A DNA stretch of 5,536 nucleotides, taken from assembly GCA_030628305.1 (NCBI GenBank), contig DAOVRE010000126.1:1-5536 (forward strand). Direction: 5' to 3'. Shown piece after piece: positions 1-5,536 of the stretch. Below the pieces are notes generated by a model. That model searched no databases. It was not told the origin of the DNA and worked only from the letters and a program-made list of their open reading frames with translations. The position numbers were made by a program, and so were the translations under genes. This DNA comes from Candidatus Heimdallarchaeota archaeon. GTDB lineage: Archaea > Asgardarchaeota > Heimdallarchaeia > Heimdallarchaeales > Heimdallarchaeaceae. The stretch's first letter is position 1; every line of letters starts with the position of its first letter.

Positions 1-829
1 CGACAAGTATAGATTTTCCAATTAGTGCCACACGATTGTTTTCTAAAATTTTCACGATTATTTCTCCTCCTCTTTTAGATATTTGGTAACCTTTCATTTC
101 TTTTTTGCCAAGTTTCTTTGCCCAGTATGGTGCTAAGATTGTATGAGCTGATCCTGTAACTGGATCTTCGTTTATACCAACCCATGGAGCAAAAAATCTT
201 GAGATGAAGTCATAGTTTTCTCCACCTCTCGCTGTTACAATTACTCCACGTATTTCAAAGCTAAGAGATAATTGTTTTAGTCTCTCAAAATCTGGTTTTA
301 GATTAGATATGATTTCTGCAGAATCTAATTCAATTAGCATATCTGTAACGCCTTTGGAATAAGCAAAAACTTCAGCTGTTTTTACACCTAAAGCATCGAG
401 TAGAGTCGGAAGTGGTTCGGTAATTTCAGGTTCATTCATAGGAAAATCTAGAATAACTCCATCTTCAGTCTTTGATGCCATTAACTCGCCACTTAATGTT
501 TCGTAAATTACAGAGTTGGAATCTATTTTAAGTATGTGAAACAACAAATGTGAAGTAGCAAGAGTTGCATGGCCACATAAATTTACTTCAACTTGAGGAG
601 TAAACCAGCGTAAACGAAATCTATTCAATTTCTTGATTTCATCGACATTGGGAACGTAAAGAAAAGCGGTCTCTGAAAGGTTCATTTCTGCAGCAATTTT
701 CTGCAAAGTTATATCAGGATAAGTTTCTGAGATTAAACAAATCGCTGCAGGATTCCCCCTAAAAGGTTCATCAGTAAATGCATCAATCTGATATATAGGA
801 ATAGCATTTGCTTTTTTTATCTTTTCCAC
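1..829 (-). CDS. PhzF family epimerase/isomerase-like protein, C-terminus cut by window edge
   Basis: An open frame on the minus strand runs from the GTG at 829 to the window edge without a stop (276 full codons). The translation shows the PhzF hallmarks. There is an N-terminal YQIDAFTDEPFRGNPAA segment (residues 13-29), then SETAF with the conserved family glutamate (E53), CGHATLA (C85, H87) and EDPVTGSAH (D222). The family has a diaminopimelate-epimerase-like fold of two similar halves and is usually 260-300 aa, so only a short C-terminal piece should be missing. Known members isomerise trans-2,3-dihydro-3-hydroxyanthranilate (PhzF), but most relatives have no assigned substrate and no phenazine genes are visible here, so the substrate is unknown. 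The start is uncertain: the frame has no ATG between the upstream TAA and the conserved domain. GTG 829 is chosen over TTG 835. The family call is firm, the start is not. It is divergent from the protease gene. Confidence 0.93.
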   Translation of the reverse strand, partial: MEKIKKANAIPIYQIDAFTDEPFRGNPAAICLISETYPDITLQKIAAEMNLSETAFLYVPNVDEIKKLNRFRLRWFTPQVEVNLCGHATLATSHLLFHILKIDSNSVIYETLSGELMASKTEDGVILDFPMNEPEITEPLPTLLDALGVKTAEVFAYSKGVTDMLIELDSAEIISNLKPDFERLKQLSLSFEIRGVIVTARGGENYDFISRFFAPWVGINEDPVTGSAHTILAPYWAKKLGKKEMKGYQISKRGGEIIVKILENNRVALIGKSILV

Positions 830-864
830 CTTCAAGAAGACATTATATCTATTCTTACTTTATC

Positions 865-899
865 CCAAATCCATATTAAGTATTTTTGTAAGGATTTGG
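865..899. repeat. 8-bp perfect inverted repeat in divergent intergenic region
   Basis: CCAAATCC at 865-872 is mirrored by GGATTTGG at 892-899, with a 19-nt AT-rich spacer. The arms flank a TATA-like element read on the minus strand and lie upstream of both divergent genes. This could be an operator for a dimeric regulator or a weak hairpin. The arms do not extend beyond 8 bp, so chance is a real alternative. Confidence 0.45.
871..880 (-). promoter_or_regulatory. possible TATA box for the PhzF-like gene
   Basis: Read on the minus strand, CTTAATATGG occupies 880-871. A start of transcription about 25 nt downstream would fall near 850, giving a leader of about 20 nt before GTG 829. The element sits between the arms of the inverted repeat and its left end overlaps one arm (865-872), so a protein bound there could block it. 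The match to an archaeal TATA box is only moderate. Confidence 0.3.
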
Positions 900-920
900 A
901 AGTTATCTCTTTTTCTTGAT

Positions 921-946
921 TCTATATATTGGCAAAAATTTATGAA
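921..946 (+). promoter_or_regulatory. archaeal-type promoter region of the subtilase gene
   Basis: There are two candidate TATA boxes. TCTATATATT (921-930) would place transcription start near 952, with a leader of about 17 nt. CAAAAATTTATGAA (933-946) looks like a purine-rich BRE followed by a TATA-like core centred near 942. That is about 26 nt before the ATG at 969 and would give a leaderless mRNA. No Shine-Dalgarno motif precedes the ATG (the upstream bases are TAAAGTCAGAAT), which fits a leaderless or very short-leader transcript. Confidence 0.5.
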
Positions 947-968
947 TAAGATTAACTAAAGTCAGAAT

Positions 969-3965
969 ATGAAACGAAAAGCAATTGTTAGTTTCAGCTT
1001 TCTTTTACTTACTATTTTCATAATACAAGTTAGTGCTGTCATGATATCACCAACACAAGGTGCGATTGTTGAAGCTTCACCCTCTGAAGAGGTGTTTATT
1101 GATTCGATGAGAGAGTATGTCGTACTCTTTGATTCTGAAGAAGCTTTTGACAATTATGTCAGCGACGGGGATTATTTGTTAGCATTCCCATATCTGAAAA
1201 TAGTTGCAATCGAAGATATGCTGAGTAATAAAATAGAACTCCAGAATTTAGTTGGAGTGAAAAGAATTTTTGACATAACAGATACTAAATTCCAAATTCT
1301 AAAACCAATACCATCCAGTCCAATTGATTCTGTTTTAGATAACATCAAATTTACAGTATCAACAGCCAATCAAATCAATGTTTCAGGTGTATGGAATATG
1401 GGTTACGATGGCTCAGGAACAGTTGTGTATAACATTGACACAGGAATTAACGAAGATCATTTAGATTTCACAGGAAAAATCCTTGCAGGGAGTATGTCAT
1501 TCGTTAATAGATCATATGGACATGGATATACAACAACTTCTATTAATGATGAAAATGGTCATGGTACTCATACTGCTGGTACAGCAGCAGGTGCAGGTAT
1601 TGCTAACTCAAACTACAAAGGAATGGCTCCAGGAGCTGATATTCTCGTAGGTAGAGTAGGGGGAGCGGGCGATGAGCTACCCATTTGGTCAATATTAGCA
1701 GCCTTGGAATACGCCTTAGAATATGAAGCAACTGTTGAAGATATCGATGTTGTTAACATGAGTCTTGGTTCAAGCGATCAAGAAGGTATGGATCTCGAAG
1801 AAACCCTTGTAGAAATCTTATGGAGTGAAGGAATGTTCATCTCAAATTCAGCAGGAAATTATGACGATATTTCCAGAGACTATATATCTGTAGGATCAGC
1901 TAGTTCAGCTCCTCAAGTCATGAGTGTTGCAGCAGTTGATTCAAATGGTTTCTTAGCGGTCTTTAGCGTTTTAGGTCCAACTGCAGACGGATATTATAAA
2001 CCTGATATTGCAGCTCCAGGTGTGGATATTTTAAGTTGTGCAACCAGTGGAACTGATGGTTACGTTTCTTACAGTGGAACTTCTATGGCAGCTCCACATA
2101 TTACAGGAGCCGTAGCAGTTATGATTGAGGCACTCAAAGATCTTGGTATCCCTTACGACCCTGGAATGATAAAAGCAGCTTTGATGAAATCAGCTCCTGG
2201 ACTAGCAGATCATTTAGGAACTGGAGCGGGAATTCCTGATGTTGGTAATGCATTGCAAATGATAATTGATGCCCCTACAAACGCTTCAGGTTATCCTACA
2301 CTTATGTACGCGATTAAGAACATGCCTACAAACGTTCTTAAAATTGCACCTCAAGGTTGGCATCATGAATTCTTTGTTGAATCTGTATCATCTACTCCAT
2401 GGGAAGATTTAACACCAGTTTTAACAGGTGATTTAGGTCTTATTGGCTCTATTGAACCAGTACCTTATTCAGATCCATGGACTAAATTCTACAAATTTGT
2501 TTTAGATATTCCAACAGATTTAGCCCTAGGAGACTACAGTGGAAATATTGTGTTTGAAACATCACAAGGTGTTCAAGCAAAAACATATTTCGAGGTAACA
2601 GTAACTGAAGGCAATGGTAGAATATACTATGCTAAACAACACACATCATGGTCTATCGATGGTTATCTTGGCCAATATATCCTTGCAATAGAGGATTTAA
2701 TGGACAAAGGTATAGCAATAAATGAATATAGACATGGTCTGATTACTGATACTGAATTAGCAGGTTATGATGCCATATGGTTTGCTGATCCATTTGATTA
2801 TGATTTTCCAAATATGATCGCAATCGATCAAACACAACAAAACGCAGATAGAATAACAGCTAGACCTTTGGTGCAATCAGAGATAACTGCTATTCAGAAT
2901 TTTGTTGCGAATGGTGGAGGATTATTCATTGATTTACTTGGGCAAACGTCAGAAACTATAACGCATTTAGGATCGTCAATCATTTCGGGTAACAATATTA
3001 CAATGGTCAATAACCTAATCTCACCATATGATATAACTGTCTCAGAGGATCTCTTTGATTTCAGTTCAGTTGCTACTTCAGATGTAATAATAACCCATGC
3101 GCTCACTGAAGGTGTTATCAAAGTTGATCATTATGGAACTACTCTAACGGCTACAGGAGATGCCAACATCCTAACAAAGTGGAATGGCAAAGGAACCACA
3201 GCTGCTTATGAAAATGATGTAGGAGGAAGAGTAGTTGTTGTGACAACAAACTTCCATTTGGACACAATGGGATATAAAGATGCTTACAATTCTGGAACAC
3301 AGAACAAGATATTTGTTAATAATATCTTCAACTGGTTTACTGCAGAAGAGCAACTCATTGGCTCATATGTTCAAGATGCCACAGGAGCAGACATAACTAT
3401 TGAAAGCCTTAACATATCCGCAACTCTTTCAGCAAGCGTTAAAATTGTCACGGCTACTGGACAAACAACTGACACTGTAACATTAACCGAAGATTCGCCA
3501 GGTATGTATTCCTATAGACTCACTTTCGGAGAAGAAGCAGCATATACTTTCAAAGCTGAAAGTAGTGATGATGTCTACATTGCTGATTTCTTATTTGACT
3601 CATTAGCTCCTGAAGTTACTGTTGAAGGTTGGACTAATGATACAAAACCAGAGGTTGCAAGATTGGATTTTGAAGTTAAAGACCAGATATCAAATATTCT
3701 TTCAATCTCCATAAAATTAAATGGAGAAAATATTAATGTCCTAGGTACAGGAAAAGTAAGAACATTTGTGATATTTATATCCAGTTTAGTTGATGGAGAT
3801 AACGATCTTCATATTGTTGCAGCAGATCGTGCTGGAAACACTTTAAATGTCCATTACAACATCCCAACTAAATCGTCTGGTGCTCCAGTTTCAACATTTG
3901 CAATACTTCTAGGAATATTATCATTAGCTGCAATTGCATCATTCAATAGAAGGAAAAAGCGGTAA
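969..3965 (+). CDS. secreted subtilisin-like (S8) serine protease with GATase-like and Ig-like domains and C-terminal anchor
   Basis: This 998-aa protein starts at ATG 969. Residues 1-23 form a signal peptide (MKRK, then a hydrophobic core to about VSA). Residues 48-112 look like an I9-type propeptide. The S8 domain spans about 145-432, with catalytic Asp157 (NIDTGI), His198 (GHGTHTAG) and Ser372 (GTSMAAPH), and Asn297 in SAGN as the oxyanion residue. The triad is intact, so activity is expected. About 455-547 is a beta-rich domain. About 551-790 resembles a class-I glutamine-amidotransferase/ThuA-like fold (DAIWFADP at 601-608; NGGGLFIDLLG at 648-658). About 796-878 and 880-965 look like Ig-like domains. 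Residues 973-990 are hydrophobic, followed by RRKKR at the end. Inference: the enzyme is exported, matures by propeptide removal, and stays tethered to the cell surface. The only cysteine is C357. The substrate is unknown. It is monocistronic, bounded by its own promoter and a T-rich tract. Confidence 0.95.
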   Translation: MKRKAIVSFSFLLLTIFIIQVSAVMISPTQGAIVEASPSEEVFIDSMREYVVLFDSEEAFDNYVSDGDYLLAFPYLKIVAIEDMLSNKIELQNLVGVKRIFDITDTKFQILKPIPSSPIDSVLDNIKFTVSTANQINVSGVWNMGYDGSGTVVYNIDTGINEDHLDFTGKILAGSMSFVNRSYGHGYTTTSINDENGHGTHTAGTAAGAGIANSNYKGMAPGADILVGRVGGAGDELPIWSILAALEYALEYEATVEDIDVVNMSLGSSDQEGMDLEETLVEILWSEGMFISNSAGNYDDISRDYISVGSASSAPQVMSVAAVDSNGFLAVFSVLGPTADGYYKPDIAAPGVDILSCATSGTDGYVSYSGTSMAAPHITGAVAVMIEALKDLGIPYDPGMIKAALMKSAPGLADHLGTGAGIPDVGNALQMIIDAPTNASGYPTLMYAIKNMPTNVLKIAPQGWHHEFFVESVSSTPWEDLTPVLTGDLGLIGSIEPVPYSDPWTKFYKFVLDIPTDLALGDYSGNIVFETSQGVQAKTYFEVTVTEGNGRIYYAKQHTSWSIDGYLGQYILAIEDLMDKGIAINEYRHGLITDTELAGYDAIWFADPFDYDFPNMIAIDQTQQNADRITARPLVQSEITAIQNFVANGGGLFIDLLGQTSETITHLGSSIISGNNITMVNNLISPYDITVSEDLFDFSSVATSDVIITHALTEGVIKVDHYGTTLTATGDANILTKWNGKGTTAAYENDVGGRVVVVTTNFHLDTMGYKDAYNSGTQNKIFVNNIFNWFTAEEQLIGSYVQDATGADITIESLNISATLSASVKIVTATGQTTDTVTLTEDSPGMYSYRLTFGEEAAYTFKAESSDDVYIADFLFDSLAPEVTVEGWTNDTKPEVARLDFEVKDQISNILSISIKLNGENINVLGTGKVRTFVIFISSLVDGDNDLHIVAADRAGNTLNVHYNIPTKSSGAPVSTFAILLGILSLAAIASFNRRKKR

Positions 3966-4006
3966 TTTTTCCATCTCTTTCTTTTTCCTTTTCTTTTTAT
4001 TATTTA
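3966..4006 (+). terminator. T/pyrimidine-rich archaeal-type termination tract
   Basis: Immediately after the protease TAA there are repeated T-runs (3966-3970 and several between 3978 and 4006) interrupted mainly by C. I see no stable GC hairpin. Archaeal RNA polymerase terminates on such U-rich stretches, so this probably ends the protease transcript. The remaining bases to 4084 form the psd leader. A weak TATA-like CATTTTTAAC (4021-4030) might start that transcript, but I cannot place a promoter with confidence. Confidence 0.6.
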
Positions 4007-4074
4007 TCCTATTAGCATAACATTTTTAACAGTTGTTTAGCTCATTTTCCTAGCCATTAAAATTTCAATATCTT

Positions 4075-4078
4075 GAGG
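4075..4078 (+). promoter_or_regulatory. Shine-Dalgarno site of psd that decides the start
   Basis: GAGG at 4075-4078 lies 6 nt before ATG 4085. The upstream in-frame TTG at 4073 overlaps this motif and has no ribosome site of its own, so ATG 4085 is preferred. Confidence 0.75.
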
Positions 4079-4084
4079 ATTAAA

Positions 4085-4744
4085 ATGAAAATTGCTAAAG
4101 GGTCATCAAAAATTGTCACTATAATCAGCTCAATCATGTTTGTCTGTACAATTGCAGCTATTCTCATCTGCGTTCTATTACCCACACCAATATACTGGCA
4201 TTTTGGTATACTTGGAGTAATTCTCTTCTGTGGATTTTTTATTTTCTGGACTTTCAGGGATCCAAAAAGAGATGTCATCATCAATCCTAAGGGGATTATG
4301 GCTCCAGCTGATGGTACTCTGATGAATGTCGAGAAGATGAAAGATGGATTTTCATGTCAAATTCTGATGTCTCCTTTCAATGTTCACATGAACAGAAGCC
4401 CAATTGACGGAGTTGTGAAAAGCATTACTTTTCAGAAAGGATCACATTGGCCTGTATACTTTCCTAACTATTCAAAACGAAATCAAAGAAATATAATTGT
4501 AATTGAAAACAATGAATTAGGAATAATTGCAGAGTTCACACAAGTTTCCGGGATTTATGGAAGGAGAACTGTAGCATATCCAGAAGAAGGGGATGAAGTT
4601 AAACAAAGTGAATTGATAGGAATTATCCGATTTGGTTCTATAATAAACTTGAAAGTTTCGGGCCTGAAAAATTTCAAACTGATTGATCCCATCCCTAAAT
4701 ATGCTAGAGCAGGACTCACTATATTAGCAACTTTCAATGAATAA
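4085..4744 (+). CDS. psd: phosphatidylserine/archaetidylserine decarboxylase proenzyme (pyruvoyl type, short form)
   Basis: This 219-aa membrane protein should decarboxylate the serine headgroup of a phospholipid to ethanolamine, releasing CO2. Two hydrophobic segments (about 11-32 and 36-56) are followed by FRDPKRD (57-63), APADG (73-77, with the conserved Asp76) and SPFNVHMNRSPIDG (96-109, His101). QVSG and an RR pair (160-161) follow, then RFGS (182-185). In this family the proenzyme cuts itself between Gly184 and Ser185, and the serine becomes the pyruvoyl cofactor of the small C-terminal subunit. Length and layout match the short archaeal/bacterial form. Oddities: the usual FGSR(V)D continues here as FGSIIN, and the usual NERN is NQRN (133-136). 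It lies 9 nt upstream of the synthase gene that makes its substrate, almost certainly in one operon. In an archaeon the substrate would be archaetidylserine; the lipid type is inferred from context. Confidence 0.92.
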   Translation: MKIAKGSSKIVTIISSIMFVCTIAAILICVLLPTPIYWHFGILGVILFCGFFIFWTFRDPKRDVIINPKGIMAPADGTLMNVEKMKDGFSCQILMSPFNVHMNRSPIDGVVKSITFQKGSHWPVYFPNYSKRNQRNIIVIENNELGIIAEFTQVSGIYGRRTVAYPEEGDEVKQSELIGIIRFGSIINLKVSGLKNFKLIDPIPKYARAGLTILATFNE

Positions 4745-4745
4745 A

Positions 4746-4750
4746 GTGAT
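4746..4750 (+). promoter_or_regulatory. Shine-Dalgarno-like site of pssA
   Basis: GTGAT at 4746-4750 matches the 3' part of the GGAGGTGAT sequence complementary to the 16S rRNA tail. It sits 3 nt before ATG 4754, a normal geometry for this part of the motif. It lies entirely in the 9-nt gap after the psd stop, which supports translation from a shared mRNA. Confidence 0.55.
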
Positions 4751-4753
4751 TAA

Positions 4754-5536
4754 ATGAACTGGCAAGAAGTTTCTTTTCTACAAAAACCATGGATTAAGAA
4801 AACAGCATGGATTTTAGCTAATATATTCACAGTAGGAAATGGCGCAGCTGCAATTACTGGTATAGTGTTAACATTTCTTAACGTTCCAAACATGGAATAT
4901 TGGTTCGCTAGACTCATTGCTATATGTTCCATTCTAGATTTTGCAGATGGAAAGCTTGCTAGAATTAGTGGTAGCAAAAAGTTGGCTATTGATATCGATA
5001 CAATAATGGATGCTTTTGCCTTCGGATTATTTCCTGCAACGTACATAGGTTATAGAATTGCACAATGGAACGTTGAAGGGTGGAATATAGTTGCAGGGGT
5101 GGTTGGGGGGCTAGTTTTTCTTGGTGCAGCATGGTTTAGGCTGTATAGGTTTATCAAAAGAGATCCCCTATACACACCTTACTTCAGTGGATTACCAAGC
5201 TCTTTTGCAGCGATGGTTCTTTCATGTTTAGTAATTTTTTCAGACACTCATGAATGGGTTATACTGATATCAACACTGATTGTTTCTGGTTTCATGATAT
5301 CTCTTATACCTTTTCCTTCATTCAAGGGAGTTCCATCAAAATTTGATATGTTCTGGATCATATCTACTGCTCTGTTAGTCATGGGATTCGTTGTTCTACC
5401 AGATTTTATAATGAAATATATAGCCTATGGAATAGCGGTCTATATGATAATATATCTTATAGCTGGACCAGGATATGCAATTAAATTAACGGAGAAAAGA
5501 AAAGAACAAAAACAGTATTATCAGGGAAGAGGATTA
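4754..5536 (+). CDS. pssA: CDP-alcohol serine phosphatidyltransferase (phosphatidylserine/archaetidylserine synthase), 3' end beyond window
   Basis: There are 261 codons without a stop from ATG 4754. The enzyme should join L-serine to a CDP-activated lipid, releasing CMP and giving the substrate of the adjacent decarboxylase. The CDP-alcohol phosphatidyltransferase motif is at 62-86: DFADGKLAR (D62, D65, G66, R70), then D82 and D86, the metal- and CDP-binding aspartates. Features that point to the serine-specific branch are NIFTVGNG (23-30), FRLYRF (128-133), YFSGLPSS (143-150) and LIPFPSFKG (184-192). About six to eight hydrophobic segments span the rest, and a Lys/Glu/Gln-rich tail (about 244-258) suggests that the stop lies soon after the edge. 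The conserved glycine before D82 is Ala78, and one residue is missing between R70 and it compared with consensus. It is co-transcribed with psd. In an archaeon the lipid would be CDP-archaeol. Confidence 0.91.
   Translation, partial: MNWQEVSFLQKPWIKKTAWILANIFTVGNGAAAITGIVLTFLNVPNMEYWFARLIAICSILDFADGKLARISGSKKLAIDIDTIMDAFAFGLFPATYIGYRIAQWNVEGWNIVAGVVGGLVFLGAAWFRLYRFIKRDPLYTPYFSGLPSSFAAMVLSCLVIFSDTHEWVILISTLIVSGFMISLIPFPSFKGVPSKFDMFWIISTALLVMGFVVLPDFIMKYIAYGIAVYMIIYLIAGPGYAIKLTEKRKEQKQYYQGRGL

Noticed and set aside
805..807. Out-of-frame ATG at 807 (minus strand) as the PhzF-like start
   Set aside because: The frame it opens does not encode the conserved YQIDAF segment; using it would need a frameshift for which there is no evidence.
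2894..3121. 75-aa open frame antisense to the protease; similar small antisense frames at 962-1153, 1172-1369 and 3171-3353
   Set aside because: All are contained in, or nearly in, the continuous 998-aa protease frame. None shows a family signature or ribosome site.
4073..4084. Upstream TTG start for psd, adding four residues
   Set aside because: The TTG overlaps the GAGG ribosome site, which is correctly spaced for ATG 4085, and the extra residues add no family motif.
3966..4084. tRNA, small RNA or riboswitch in the gap before psd
   Set aside because: The 119 nt are T-rich, with no cloverleaf and no convincing stem-loop of several GC pairs; the T-tract is better read as a terminator.
4057..4284. 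75-aa antisense frame over the psd start, and another at 4555-4737
   Set aside because: They are opposite the conserved psd coding sequence, where the forward frame carries all catalytic motifs.
4750..5046. 98-aa open frame antisense to pssA
   Set aside because: It lies wholly opposite the well-supported phosphatidyltransferase reading frame and has no recognisable motif; it is a shadow.
969..5536. Defence island, toxin-antitoxin or secondary-metabolite cluster around the PhzF-like gene and protease
   Set aside because: The neighbours are a surface protease and lipid headgroup genes. No nuclease, ATPase, small toxin pair, phenazine or other biosynthetic gene is present in the window.

Overview
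The window reads as low-GC archaeal DNA. The reasons are: an AT-rich promoter with a purine-rich element next to a TATA-like box and no Shine-Dalgarno before the protease gene; a T/pyrimidine-rich tract instead of a hairpin terminator after it; a large secreted subtilase ending in a hydrophobic segment plus a basic tail; and a short (about 219 aa) phosphatidylserine/archaetidylserine decarboxylase next to a CDP-alcohol phosphatidyltransferase. The protease architecture reminds me of Asgard archaea (Heimdallarchaeia-like), but that is an impression from memory and was not tested. The decarboxylase-synthase pairing alone also occurs in bacteria.

Layout. Positions 1-829 (minus strand) hold a PhzF-family epimerase/isomerase-like gene whose 3' end runs off the left edge; it has no in-frame ATG. 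Positions 830-968 are a divergent intergenic region with a perfect 8-bp inverted repeat (865-872/892-899) and TATA-like elements for both directions. Positions 969-3965 (plus) encode a 998-aa secreted, membrane- or surface-anchored S8 serine protease with an intact Asp-His-Ser triad, a glutamine-amidotransferase-like domain that cannot use a catalytic cysteine, and two probable Ig-like domains. Positions 3966-4084 hold a T-rich termination tract and the leader of the next operon. Positions 4085-4744 encode a membrane-associated pyruvoyl-type decarboxylase (psd). Positions 4754-5536 encode the matching serine transferase (pssA), open at the right edge.

How the genes work together. psd and pssA are separated by 9 nt, each has a Shine-Dalgarno-like element, and together they form a two-step route from a CDP-activated lipid plus L-serine to an ethanolamine headgroup lipid (in an archaeon, CDP-archaeol to archaetidylserine to archaetidylethanolamine). 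Both depart from family consensus next to their catalytic motifs. The protease and the PhzF-like gene show no obvious functional link to this pathway.

I found no RNA gene, mobile element, CRISPR array or clear defence system. The interest lies in unusual variants of known families rather than a new system.
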